From Epiperipatus broadwayi (Eukaryota; Onychophora; Udeonychophora; Euonychophora; Peripatidae): a DNA stretch of 64,000 nucleotides. Position 1 is the stretch's first letter. Each line of letters opens with the position of its first letter. The DNA is taken from positions 2,110,001 to 2,174,000 of the forward strand of contig JAQFVV010012498.1 in NCBI GenBank assembly GCA_028023455.1, read 5' to 3'. The notes under the pieces are model-generated. The model saw nothing but the letters and a program-made list of their open reading frames with translations, was not told the origin of the DNA and searched no databases. This document shows, in pieces, positions 36,741 to 49,300 of this stretch. The position numbers were made by a program, and so were the translations under genes.

Positions 36741-37770
36741 AGTTTAATTAGAGGCTTCCATACATTGTGTATTGCCACACTGTGTTGACTTATAGGATTA
36801 TTTACCATTGTCATATGAGCAGCTTCCTTGAATTTTCTTCTATGCATTTTTTACTCTTTATCCAATATCTTTGTATTTTCCCACTTAAGCATATGGTCAT
36901 TAGTATATACATGATCTGATATGGTAAACACATCTATTTTTTCTCTTTTAACCATTAGTTTGTACTCTTTCAATCACTGTTCAACAGGCCAACAGGTCTC
37001 ATCAATGTATTTCCTTCCACAATCACATGATATTTTATAGATGCAGTTTTTGTTTTTCAGCATTTCCAGTTTAGGCTTAGTAGAAGTAAGCATTCCTCAA
37101 AGTGTGGTATGCCTTTGGAAAGCAGTTCTAATGTTATATTGACTGCATATTTTCTTTAATTTGTCCACCATTCCTGGTATGTATGGATACACTACTGTAC
37201 CAATAATTGTTTTCTTTTTTGGTGTCTCTTTGTGTTGTCTATTGAAGGTTTTCCTGATGACTGCTGATGGATAACCATTCTTCATAATATTTGTTCTATG
37301 TGAATCTTTTCTTTTTCCAAATCACTTGTTTCTGAACAAACCTCCTTTGTTCTGTTCCGTAGTGATAGTACAATTCCTTGTTTAGTGCTTCTTGTATGAT
37401 TGGATGTATATTCCAAGCATTTGCCAGTGTGTAATGGTTTTCTATACAGTGTTGTTTTTACTTTGCCATGAGGGAGTCTTGTCACAAGAACTTCCAAGAA
37501 TGCCAAATTTTGTTCTTGTTCTGATTCCATTGTGAATTTAATTGTAGGAGATATGTTGTTAATGTGCATTCAGTATGGCTGTAATTTTACTTCACCATGT
37601 GGCCATACCACAAATGTATCATCAACATATCGAAGTCACACCTTAGGTGGACATGGAGTAGTATTTATGGATGTAGTTTCAAGGTCTTCCATGTAAATGT
37701 TGCTGAGCAAGGATAACACTGATGATCCCATGACCATCCCTTGATTTTGTTGAAAGAATTCTGAGTTATA
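36741..37770 (-). pseudogene. Penelope-like element RT plus GIY-YIG endonuclease, best preserved copy
   Basis: The minus strand from about 37765 reads QGMVMGSSVLSLLSNIYMED, then RYVDDTFVVWPHGE (catalytic YVDD at 37629-37618). A frameshift follows, then the 37569-37282 frame: INNISPTIKFTMESE, LAFLEVLVTRLPHGKVKTTL and YRKPLHTGKCLEYTSNH. It continues as a 37285-37097 frame (SAVIRKTFN) and the endonuclease: CIYKISCDCGRKYI (about 37050), DHVYTNDHMLKWEN, and QHSVAIHNVWKPLIKLAL near 36745. RT copies the element's RNA and the GIY-YIG domain nicks the target. Only about five stops or frameshifts separate the parts, making this the youngest PLE here. The N-terminal RT motifs are missing. Confidence 0.9.
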
Positions 37771-37799
37771 TTGAAAGTATATAGATCAATATTATCTTG

Positions 37800-39640
37800 G
37801 ATACAAGTTATACACTTTTGGAACAATAAGATATTTATTTCATAGGTTTATCAAACCACTCCAATCAAAATTTATATCTATTCAATATAATTTATCATCA
37901 ATGCTTACTTGATTTACTTATTTCTATAATATTTTTTAAATCTTATCTTATTAAAAAGCAATTTACTTATCTTTATATTTAACAATTAAGGTCTTATATA
38001 AAAATGTAGATAAAATATTTATCTAATTATTTTTCTCTTTTGTTCATTCTGTATGAACATATCCTTTTAGTTTTATATTATTTATTCATTAAGTAAAATT
38101 CAACTATAATGTCCATCACACATAACTGTCTTAATGAAATAATAAGCCATATTCCAACACATTTTATCTGATTAAAATTATTAATTAAATCTACTTCTTG
38201 CTTTCTTATAGTATTACATCCAGCTTTTCTTACGTAAATATTTTCATTAAAATTATTTACTAAGTTACATTTCATCATCTTTAAGTTTCTGTGATTGAAT
38301 TTAACACGGATGTTTTTCCTTCTGTTTGTTCATATATTCAAAACATGTCCATTATAGTTTTCATTACTAAACAATGTAGATTTAAATCAGCTTGCTTGGT
38401 AATTAATTAATTACTTATTGATATAATATTCACTGTTCTCAAATCTTATTCCTTTTTGATCTGACAACATGCTTGCATAGATTTACAACTTTTTCTTTCC
38501 ATTTTTTAGTACTTTAAGTGATATAATGATTCCAATTATATTTTTTTTCAAAGGATTGAATATTGGTTGCCACCAGCAGAGACAGAAAATTCCTTTACTC
38601 CATAATTTTCAAGAAACTTTACAAAATACTTTTAGGCTATTAATTAAATGTTCCTTAATTTACTTTTTAAATAAAAAATAATATTTTAAAAATTTAAAAA
38701 TTAAAGTTTATGGAAAGAACTAAAATACTTTCTTCCTGTCCTAATTTTTTCAATCAATTTTTTTAAAACATCTGCTCAAAAAAAAAAAAAAAAAAAATTT
38801 CAAATCTCGTGCAATATCTCATTAGTTGATTCTCAAGATCCTTCTATAATGAATTAGTTATAAATATAGTTTAGATAATTTTTAAACTAATATTATTACA
38901 GTAGATATTTAAAAACAAAATAAAAAAATATTTTTAATGAACTTAATTAAAAGATAATTAAAGTAAAACTAATTTAAACAATTTAAATTTGATCTTTTAT
39001 AGAATAAATTCCAAATTGACTTTATTAACTTTTTATCACATAAATACTAAAATAAATATTAACTCATTTATTTTTAAAAATATATCAAGAAATAACATTT
39101 TTTTTTATTAGATCATATGAGCACAAACATGATTACATATATCTACAGCACATAATTTTATTTATAAATATTATATTTAAATCTCACTACACTTTAAATA
39201 TTATAAAAAATTAACTACTAACAAACAATAATATTAAGTTATATTTTATTATTTTTATTTCTTATATGCTTTTAAAATAAGTACTTACCTTAACCAAGAC
39301 TTAAAGAATTTATAATAATCCAATTTAACTGACTTTAGGTTCAAACTCCAAAATGACCAACATAACCCTTATCATTCCTAGCTTTACAAACAAATATAAT
39401 TATTTATAAAATTTAAAATTATTCATCTAAAATTTACTTTTAATTTAGTTTATTATGAGATGTACCAATATAAAAGGGCACAATATATAATGAAATTAAT
39501 GTTTTTAGAGGCAAACATGTTTTATAAATGTTTTTGAAAACAACGGTTTTTAATAAAATGATACTAAAGTAAATATACTGACATTTCAACAAGATAATTC
39601 CGCCCTCAACTGGATATATAAATATATAAATATTAAAAGT
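37800..39640. other. AT-rich stretch without recognisable gene
   Basis: No domain or RNA gene is supported. A poly-A run lies at about 38779-38797. Confidence 0.5.
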
Positions 39641-39649
39641 CTAAAACTA

Positions 39650-40640
39650 AACCAAGTAGTAAAATAATTAAATTTACCCTAAAATCAAAGTTAAAGAAAC
39701 TAGCCAAAGAAAATAAACTCAATAATACAACCATTGGTTTCCTTGCAAAACAGACTTCTTAAGTGCAAAGTATATCAACAAATATGTACTAACTATTATC
39801 AACAATTCCCAATTACATTCCATACTCTTAAAATGAAAAGAACTTTAAACAAGTTAGTTGTTCAGAATCATAAAATTTTAATAATAAAGATTTTAAAATT
39901 CATTTTTTTAATTTCACTTTTTATAAAAAAGACAACTTTAGTCTTATCAAAATTAATAATATGGCTTGTATCTCTTTCATGGATATATAAAGCAGAACTA
40001 ATATAACTTATTTCTAACTATACTTTTATGTACTTTTATTTACACTCAAACTACTCCGACTTATAAATAACTTCTTATAAAAACAAGGGATAATATGCAC
40101 TACACCAAGAATAGTCTTCTTATCAAAAATCTCCTTTGTATTATTAATAAATTATTCAAAGCAATACCATTCTTCCAAGAAATTTTTTTAAAATTTCCAA
40201 ACAAATTAATATTCTTAGTTATAATTCTATAAGAAGACGATTTAAAAGGCAAAAAAATAAAATCATATTTTTTAATCCTTTGCATTATTACAATTATTAA
40301 CTGCATCATAAGTACTATTAAATAAAATATCTTTGACAAATTTATCAGAGTAGCCAACACTCAAATAATCTTTATAAAACTGATTTCTGATTTCTATAGC
40401 AAAAACTTGTTAAAGCTGCTATCTTTTGGGAGACAGAGTGATAGTTATCAGGATTAATTATAGATCTTTAAGTCCTTACTCTTAACATAGTGATTACATA
40501 TAAAATAATTATTATTTACATTTCTTATCAGCAATACATCTAAAAATTTAAATTTAACAAAAACTAACCTCTTTTCTGGAACAGCTATGGGGAATTTTTT
40601 TTGTCCAGGGCCATTTAGATATTTATAATCTTATTTACAG
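39650..40640 (-). pseudogene. Second-family Penelope-like element remnant, minus strand copy
   Basis: The minus strand from about 40580 reads EKRLVFVKFKFLDVLLIRNV, then a DNYHSVSQKIAAL-like run. Next are YKDYLSVGYSDKFVKD and a FLPFKSSSYRIITKNINLFG segment (40260-40190). After that comes LGVVHIIPCFYKKLFISRSS (about 40112-40050), the start of the GIY-YIG domain, and an IHERDTSHIINFDKT-like run. It matches the plus-strand copy at 44640-45560 segment by segment, including the non-coding tail (39650-39720 versus 45835-45880). Many stops are present. Confidence 0.75.
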
Positions 40641-40646
40641 GCCAAA

Positions 40647-40697
40647 CAAAATTATCGATTTAACAAAATTATCGATTTAACAAAATTATCGATTTAA
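40647..40697. repeat. 17-bp unit repeated three times
   Basis: CAAAATTATCGATTTAA occurs three times in a row (40647-40663, 40664-40680, 40681-40697) without change. Confidence 0.97.
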
Positions 40698-40862
40698 TAA
40701 TCAGTCTACTGTATTTCATGAAAAATTTAATTAATTTCTCTCTAATCATTAAGAGTGAGCAACAAGCCCATTTCAATTTTTCTCTCTTAAATGAGGGCCA
40801 TAATTTATTTGTAAATTAAAAATAACTTCATTGTTATTAATGACTGCTGAATGTTAATGACA

Positions 40863-41102
40863 TTATTTGCAAATATCCTTGAACCTATCTTTGTGACATA
40901 AATTCTCACATTTTATACTCTGGACAAAAGTTAATTCTACAGCAGGTAGTATGCAGTCTTTTATAAATCTTTCAGAAAATGGTTTAGAATTTTCTGCCTT
41001 TTTAAAATTTTTTAAAAATAACTTGCTCTTACAGAAATCTTTGGTACTTTTCTTTTCAAATATGAGATTTTGTGTCAATCTTACTTGGTGCAGCCATCCC
41101 AA
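40863..41102 (-). pseudogene. Probable hAT-type transposase fragment
   Basis: The minus-strand frame of 79 codons contains NSKPFSERFIKDCILPAVEL followed about 10 residues on by NLCHKDRFKDICK. This resembles the segment of hAT-derived proteins of the GTF2IRD2/SCAND3/ZBED type with GKPF..GEFIK.C.L.AA, then the NISLSRNTV-like stretch. The catalytic parts are not visible. To the right, GATTCCACACCCTTGTTCTA at about 41497-41516 resembles hAT terminal sequences, so the element may reach there. Confidence 0.55.
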
Positions 41103-42289
41103 TAAAAAAAATTAAATAAAAAATAACAATAATATAATAAAGTTTGAGTTTATTTTTACTAGTAATGTTCACATGCAAAAATTACTTTTAAAAATAAACA
41201 AAATTCTCTTAGCATCATAAATTAAATCCTAGTCATATAGACCACACAATATAAATAATTTGTCGGAATATTATACTTCTGATAGAATGAACTAGAAATA
41301 TTATAGAGTTTGGAGAGGAAAAAAGATGTAGTTGAGAAAATAAATATTTTATTTTATTTCACGCTTAATTCAATATTTGTACTTATATTTGCACTGCATT
41401 ATGTGCATGTTTAAATAGTCTTATATAGTGTCATTTTATATATACCTGGGAGCCATATTGATAACTTTTGAGGGCTAGACTTAGCCTATGAGATGAAGAT
41501 TCCACACCCTTGTTCTACAACACACTTTATAAAAGGATGACACAAATTCAACTTATTTAACAACTCTTCCAATTTATCATTTTTAACTACAAGCAATCAT
41601 ATCTAAGAAATAATTTTAAATGTACACAAACATTATTAATATTTTTTCCCCAAAATAATTAATGTAAACTGAACAAATTAAAAATGAGATAATATAACTT
41701 ATTATCCACTCATTTCTAATCTTATAAAAATTACCATTTAAACAGTAATGATCTTTCTTCCTTACAAATAAGCTGTACTGTTTTTTATAATATCTCACTA
41801 ATGACTTACTGGATACCAAGGAGTTAATTCACAAAAAATAATGGAAGTAAAATGAACAGAGAAACATCTTTACACTTTTAAAGTGAGATGCTTTAGATTG
41901 GACTAGATAATTAGAAAGTAGGTTTAAAAATAAGATGGCTGCTCTTATCTTTTCAAAATTCTCTATCTTGTGTCTTTGTTCAAGAGTTTCCTCAATAGTC
42001 CACAAGACATTAAGATATTATAAAAACAGTACAGCACATGTGTTAGGATGAAAATCCCTTTTAAATTACATACTATCTCTGAACTTGTAAATAAAATCAA
42101 ATCTTACAGAAATTATTATTATAAATAAAATACATAGATTCCTCCAATAATCAGAGTAAATGTTTAATAGCTTTAATTTTATTCTTAGACAAAGATCCAT
42201 TAATGGATATTTGTTAATAATAAAGTTATTAAAGATTTGCTCTTATTATTAGAGGATTCTATATATTTTACTCACAATATTAATTTTAA

Positions 42290-42880
42290 AAACAGTGACA
42301 AAGTCTCCACATAATAATAACATCAAGTGCAAGCCATAGTAATCAATGGATGCAAGAAGAACTTGCATAAAATGTCTATCCAATGCCTAGACATCCAATG
42401 TCCCCAGAACTAGGTCTCATTAGGCATTCATCAGTGCATATCATTGAATGTAAGCATGCTGCACCTAAATCTTAGGATCTACTGCAACCCTCCAACATCC
42501 ATTTTTTATCTTATTACTTAACTATAAAGTTATGAGACCAAAATGAAAACAGATAAAGTTTTTAATCCAATCTCATTCATTTGTATTCAGTATCTTCATT
42601 CAGATGTCTTTGATTCTTTAACTACCATAGTCACCATTTCATGGGATGGATCTAAGTGCAGGGCTCTCAGATCCAAAACTACTCACTGATGAAAGTCACA
42701 ATCTAGAAACTAGTCTGGGGATATTGGATAAGTAGACAATAGATAAAATTTTTATGCACACATTTCTTGTATCTTTTGATTACTATGGCTTGCTCTGAAT
42801 GGCACTGCTGTATGAACAATTTGCCTCTGTTTTAACAGATTGTATAATGCATAAAAAATGATGATCATGTGATGTTTAAA
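42290..42880. mobile_element. Hammerhead-bearing inverted-repeat element, second cluster, copy 1
   Basis: The left side has CTCCACATAATAATAACATC with AATCAATGGATGCAAGAAG. The right side carries the inverse, CTTGTATCTTTTGATTACTA, GGCACTGCTGTATGAAC and GATGATCATGTGATG, as in the element at 6352-6792. Between them lie a decayed minus-strand hammerhead (42385-42445) and a better one on the plus strand (42672-42728). No ORF is present. Confidence 0.65.
42672..42728 (+). ncRNA. Hammerhead ribozyme-like motif, catalytic boxes intact
   Basis: CTGATGA (42686-42692), GAAAC (42706-42710), TA and GTC (42713-42715) are intact. TCCAA (42672-42676) pairs with TTGGA (42724-42728), and CTCA pairs with TGGG (one wobble), giving a two-part helix I like that of 25151-25203. 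The helix II region AAGTCACAATCTA pairs only weakly, so activity is uncertain. Confidence 0.65.
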
Positions 42881-43320
42881 AATTTAATACCATTCATGCC
42901 CATGGAGTGATGATGACTATAGTTATTAAAGAACCAAAGCCACCAAAATGTATAGATACTGAACTGGGTTCAGATTTATAAGACTATTATATAAGTAAAT
43001 AAGATTGGATTGAAAACAAGTGTTTTCATTTTGGACTCACAGCTTTATAGTTAACTAAAAGGTGAAATGTAAATTTTGGAGGATTGCATTAGATATTAAG
43101 ATCTAGGTAGAGTGCTCTCTGATGCAAAGCTCCTCAATGATGAAAGCTACAAGCTAGAAATTAATCAGTGGGGATATTGGATGAATGGTACTAGATAGGG
43201 ATTTTATACACAAATTTTCTTACATTCATTAATTACCAAGTTTTGCTTTGAGTGGTACTACTGTATAAAGGGTTTTTCTCTGTTTTAACAGCTTGTGTAA
43301 GGTTAGAAAATTGGTAATTA
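42880..43320. mobile_element. Hammerhead-bearing element, second cluster, copy 2
   Basis: It repeats the order of copy 1: an ACCAAAATGTATAGATACTGA block, an ACTATAAAGTT-type block in inverse, a GATCTAGGTAGAGTGCTCTC block, a hammerhead remnant and a GGTACTACTGTATAAAGG right arm. The ribozyme core (43134-43166) reads ATGATGA instead of CTGATGA and GAAATTAATC instead of GAAACTAGTC, so it is dead. Confidence 0.6.
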
Positions 43321-44039
43321 CATATTAGACCCGATACATCTTTTCACATCCATATCAATTTACTGATAACTTTCTAATCTTGCAATGTCATAAAATAATA
43401 TCTAGACTGTTACTTATGCAAAAAAGTGTAGCAGCTCTAATATGTAAGTCTGAAAAAGTACATTTTTAACAATACAAAAAATATAAATTTGTACACAAAA
43501 ATAATAAAAAACACCTTACGATACAAAATAAAGCAGGTAGTTGTGAATTTGTAAAATATAACTTTGTGCCATCAAAGACATTCTTTACCTCCCATGCACA
43601 AATTATGGCAGTCTACCATTGCAAATACATCCAGAAATTAGCAAATTTTACTTAAAATTAGAAAAAACACTATGTACATTAATTCTGGCATGAAATTACA
43701 AAATGGATACTAAAGCAAAATTACCAAAAAATAATACTCCATATGCAAATAAAAAATATTTAATTGCATAAATAAGCATATTAATTACAAAATTAATAAC
43801 ATATTAACTACAAAATGGACAAAAATGCAAATAAAAAAATAGTATTCAGTTTAAAAAAACTATGTCTAGCTCAGATTTTTAAAAATGGAGAGTTAAAGCA
43901 TGTGTTTATGTGATATATTGGCTGCACAGAGTCTTGATTGAGAAATGTCTCATTTATTTTGTTAAAAAAGAAAAAAGGAAATTAATAAACTTTAATAAAA
44001 ATGTAAAAAAATAGTAATTTTTTATTAAAAGAGAATGAA

Positions 44040-44215
44040 TGAAGTGGACTTATTTTTTAATATCAACCAGAATGCAAATGAAAGCATCATCTTCTTTGTG
44101 CAGTGAGAAGATCTTAGTTTCTCATTTAAAAAATAGTAAACTTGTGTTGAAATGGAATCACTGTGGTGAACTGATTTTTTAAATATCAACCAGAATGCAA
44201 ATGAAAGTATCAGCA
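44040..44215. repeat. Local duplication, ~130-bp period
   Basis: AATATCAACCAGAATGCAAA followed by TGAAAG occurs at about 44060 and again at about 44186. Each copy is preceded by a GTGGACTTATTTTTT or GTGAACTGATTTTTT block. Confidence 0.85.
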
Positions 44216-44639
44216 GATCATAGATCATCAGTTTTATATGCTTTCCAGCAATCTGAATAAATTGTCGAGTCCTCCTTCACATTTTCTTTGATCACTTTCA
44301 TCAGAATTGCCACTATTCTATTCTCAATTACATGATGAACAAAAACTCACAACTACATGTTTTAATTTAATATCGTAATATGTTTTTATTATTTTTTTAT
44401 ACAAATTTATCACTTAAGTTTGTCAGAAGTGCAGATGAACACATTATTTGATGAAATTGCAGGGTTTATTTGATGCACTCACAAGAGTAAAAATTTATGA
44501 GCAGAATGACATGAATTTAAAAGATGTATCAGGTTTAATATGTAAGTACTGAAGTAGTGATCATGTGATGTTTAATGGTAATTTTTATAAGATTAGGAAA
44601 GGGTGAATGATAGACTGCATTTACATCTCCTTTAATTTA

Positions 44640-45560
44640 TTCATCTTATATTTATTATTTGGAAGAGAAATTTATTAATAATTGTGTGTTTGTGATTACA
44701 AATGGTAAATTGGAATTGTTAAATAAATTTAATTGTGTTGACCCATCTATAAAATATGTTGTAGGAAGAGAGAGGTTAGATTTTGTTAAATTAAAATTTT
44801 TAGATTGGCAATAAAAATGTAAAAAAATAATTGTTTGGTATGTAGGTATTATGTAAAGAGTAAGAACTTAAGATTTATAATTAATACTGATAGCTATCAA
44901 TCTATATCTCATAAAGTAGCAGCTTTAAGAAATAATTAGAGATTACATAGTTCTAATATCATTACTTTGTCTTAAAAATATCAATTTTATAAAGATTATT
45001 TGAGTGTTGGCTATTCTGATAAATTTGTTAAAGATTTTTAATAATAATTGTGATGCTATTAATAATTATAATAGTTTGAAGGATAAAAATTATTTTATTT
45101 CTTTGCCTTTGAAATTGTCTTTGTATAAAATTGTATGTAAGAACATTAATTTGTGTGGAAATGAAAAAAAATTAATTGGAATATTTAGATTGCTTTGAAT
45201 AATTTATTAATAATATCAAGATTTTTTAATAAGAAAACTATTCTTGGAGTAGTGTACATTATCTCTTGATTTTGTAAGAAGTTATATATAGGTCAAAGAA
45301 ATTTGAGTTTAAATAAAAGAATACAAGTACATAAAAGTCAAGTTAAAAATAAATATCTTAGTTATGCTCCATATATACATGAAACAGATACAGACCACAA
45401 TTAGTTTTGATGAGACTAATATTATCTTTTCTGAAAGAAAAAAAAATCAAAGAATCTTTATTATTAAAAAATTATAATTCTAAAGCAATTAACTTATTTA
45501 AGAGTGTTTTTAATATTGGGTGTGTGGGATGTAATTGGGAACTATAGGTAATGTTTTTCT
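44640..45560 (+). pseudogene. Second-family Penelope-like element remnant, plus strand copy
   Basis: The plus strand reads GKLELLNKFNCVDPSIKYVV, then RERLDFVKLKFLDWQ, then a TDSYQSISHKVAALRN run and YKDYLSVGYSDKFVKDF. Next is FISLPLKLSLYKIVCKNINL (45004-45198 frame) and the endonuclease VVYIIS-FCKKLYIGQRN with LNKRIQVHKSQVKNKY and YIHETD (45250-45400). It shares each segment with the minus-strand copy at 39650-40640. Stops are frequent. The catalytic RT box lies upstream of the preserved part. Confidence 0.8.
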
Positions 45561-45589
45561 GAAGGTTTGTGATGATGGAATTCTAGTTA

Positions 45590-45740
45590 TATTTTTATAT
45601 TGGACTATTTCCATCATCTAATATGTGTATTGAATGTCTTTAGAAAAATTTAACTTTATTTGAATATTTAAATAAAGTTAAATTTTTCTAAAGACATTCA
45701 ATATGCATATTAGATAATGGAAATAGTTCAATATAAAAAT
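45590..45740. repeat. Near-perfect palindrome, ~72-bp arms, at a PLE 3' end
   Basis: 45590-45661 (ATTTTTATATTGGACTATTT ...) is almost exactly the inverse of 45669-45740, with a loop of about seven bases. A single-arm relative, TTGGACTATTTCCATCAT, occurs at 36339-36356 near the PLE at 36741-37770. It therefore seems to be a PLE-associated terminal sequence that has folded back here. Confidence 0.95.
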
Positions 45741-46074
45741 ACAATTATAGGTAATATTTAGTATATATTTATTAATTTGTGTTCAATCCTTGTACTTGAG
45801 AAGTCTGATTTGGCAGGGAATCTGATGCTTGTGTTATAAAATTTATTTTCTTTAATTTGGAATTTAGGGTAATTATTTATAATATTTTTAGATGGATCTT
45901 TATTTTATAATTTTTCACTTTTGCTTATATTTAATTAATAATCCATTATTACATTTCAAACAAAGTTCTTCAAAAATTAAAAATAGAATATGGTAATAAC
46001 CAGAGCCATTGTATGGTAGGTTGTGTAGGAAATAATGTTGCTTTATCAAAGGGGTACAAAATTATCATGATAAT

Positions 46075-46325
46075 TAATAATATTTATATGCAAATAAAAA
46101 TGTTTAATTTCTAAATCACCCCATTATTAGAAACATATTTTGATAGCAAATATTTTTTACTTAAATATAAAAACATTTTTTTACTCAAGCTTGTGACAAT
46201 TGGTTGAAATATGTTAAATATTATATAATCTATCATCACATTAAACTAAACAGACTAGTGCCATTTCACTGTGATAATTAATAAATTTATTGGGAAATGA
46301 AAATGTTTAGATTTCTGATTCACTT
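46075..46325 (-). repeat. Copy of the ~240-bp dispersed repeat
   Basis: On the minus strand this follows the units at 26865-27365: CAATTGTCACAAGCTTGAGT, a long ATTTAAGTAAAAAATATTT block, ATGTTTCTAATAATGGGGTG and AAACATTTTTATTTGCATAT. It confirms a dispersed family. Confidence 0.7.
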
Positions 46326-46399
46326 TTATTTAAATACCATATGTACCCAGCCCATAAAAGTGATGTATTTTTTAATTGGCTGTTTTAAAAAACATTTTA

Positions 46400-49300
46400 A
46401 AAAATGTGGAAAAGAGTAAAAATGTGCACATTGACATGGATTAAAACTACTCATAAACATTTGTGCATGATAACAATTATATTTATGGTTTGCTGTTATA
46501 TATATATATATATATAACAAAATTTTATTATATACTATAATATATATATATATATATATATATTATAGTATATAATAAAATTTTGTTGGAAAACATTTAG
46601 GATTAAATTAACATTCCCATCCACTGTAACAAGAGCAGGTAATATGTTTTCTTTATTCAAACTAGTATGATAGTGAATATATGATCCAAAAGATAGGTTG
46701 GTCCTTTAATATCAAACTTTTAGATAATAATATTTTGAGTTATTTTATTGGATATGAGATTCTCTTGTTTTATATATTTCATATTTTATTAACATATTTT
46801 TTATGGTATCTTAGTGTGAGATATTTATAGAAAAAAATAAATAATATTTTTATATATTTAAAGAGTACGTATTATAATACTGCTAAGTTTAATAGATGAT
46901 AGTTATTCCATAGTTACAGTTTGAGTAGAATGTTTTATTTGGGATCTTAATAATTGTATAAATGGGTCATGTGGATATTGAACTTATTTAATGGAAGATA
47001 ATAATATGATATCATTATAATGTTTATTATGAGTATGAGAAGTGTTGGGGTTTATAAAAAGTGGAGTAATTTTTTTCTATTTAGTAAATCTTAAATACTT
47101 ATGACATATTAGAAATCTTACCACAGGTAACCTTCTTTATTTATTTGTGTGTTTGTGTAAATAACATTGTACATCATACATCAGTACATTTACCTGCAAT
47201 TTTTTTAATAGTGCTTTTATAAAGAACTTTATGATATAAAAACATTGTAGAAATATTAATTTAGTTATTTTATATACTTTATTTATTCTATAAATGCAAT
47301 ATATTTTGTTTAATAAATTGTTTTGATTATTGTTTAAATAATGTCTTTGCATTTTAATCATCATCGTCATTATGCACAGGTCATATTATTATAGATATAG
47401 TAGTATAATTTTAGTAATAAAATTTTCATCATACTCTAGTCCAGTTTTTATAAGTAAATATTATTTATGTTAAAATTGACTTATAGCACATTCTCACTAT
47501 TGTTACAGTTCATTTTATAAGCTAAAGTATGTGCTGGATGCATTATCAAAATTCCCATTTGAATTCTGTAATAACTTGTAAAAGTATATAATATTGATAG
47601 TTAAGAGTCTTATATTATCTGAAGAGTATATTATCTGAGGAGTATATGCAGGTAAGTATTATTTTGATATTTGTAATGTTATGCTAGGTAGATATATCCT
47701 GTTTTGTAGTTAGTGATTAAAAATTTATTAGCATATAATATATATTAAATGCTGAAAAAATTCTGAGACTGAGTATAAATATCAATGTCCACATGTAATA
47801 CTGCAGTAGCAGATGCTATTCATGTGATAAGGATTTTACTTATTGATTGTATTACTATTTTGAAATGTTAAGCTAAGTGTTAGACAATTGTCACTTGAAG
47901 ATTGAAGGTAAATTTCATTACAAAATGGTGTTCCAACATATGGCACAATAATGTTAATTTTGGGGCATAAACATTTAGCTTAATTTTTCAAAATAGTAAT
48001 ACAATTAATAAGCAAAAAATACCTGTCACACAAATATCATCCGCTACTGTACTATTACACATGAATGTTAATATTTATATTAAATCTCAGAGTTTATTCA
48101 GCATTTATTATATATTATATGCTAATAAGTTTCTAATAACTAAAAATAACATGTGGTTAGCATAACATTATGAGTATTAAAATAATATTTATCTACATTT
48201 TTTTTATTTAATACTCTTCAGATAATATGTAGATTCTTAAATATTAATATAATACAGTTTCACAAGTTATGACTGAATATAAATGGGAATTTTGATATTG
48301 CATCCAGCACATACATTAGCATATAAATGAGCTATAATAATAGTATTGAATGAGCTATAAGGCAGTTTTAATGTAAATAATATTTATTTATAAAAACTGG
48401 ATTAAAGTATAACTAAATTTTATTATTAACATTATATTACTATAACTATAGTATTATGACCATGTGCATAAATTTAATGTGAGAATGATGATGATGACTA
48501 AAACACAAAGACATTATTTAAACAATAATTCCAACAATTTATTAAACAAAATATATTGCATAATATAGAATAAATAGTGATATAAAATAATTAGATTAAT
48601 ATTTCTACAACATTGCAATATCATAAAGTCCTTTGTAAAAAGCATTGTTAAATAAAACATTACAAGTAGATACATTGATGTGTAATGGACAGTGTTGTTT
48701 ACACAAATGTACAAACCAATAAAGAAGGTTGCCTGTGGTAAGATTTCAAATATATCTTAAGTATTTTAAGATTTACTAAATAAACAAAGATTACTCTATG
48801 TTTGATAAAACCCAATATTTCCCATATTCATAATAAACTTATAATGGTATCACATTATTAACCCATATTCAGGAGACATTTATCATTCAGTAAATAAGTG
48901 CAATATTCACATGGTCCATTTATGCAATATTTAGGTCTCAAATAAATCATTCTACTTAACCTATAGACATGCAATAATTATCATCTATTAAACTTAGCAG
49001 TATAAATACTCATTAAATATATAAACAGAATATCATTTACTCTTTTCTATAAATGTGAACACACTGAGATACAATAAAAATACGTCAATAAAATATGAGG
49101 TATATAAACCAAGAGAATCTAATATCCAATAGGACAACTCAAAATATTATTATCTAAAAGATATAATGTTAAAGAAACAACCTATCTTTAGTATTATTTA
49201 TTCACTATCAGGCTAGTTTGAATAAAGAAGACATATTACCTTCTCTTCTTACGTGGACATGAACGTTAATTAATCCTAAATGCTTGCTAGCAAAATTTTT

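Noticed and set aside
47137-47370. Open frames within the large palindrome as coding sequence
   Set aside because: The frames are short and AT-driven, and their inverse counterparts near 48514-48714 are not conserved as protein in the same frame.
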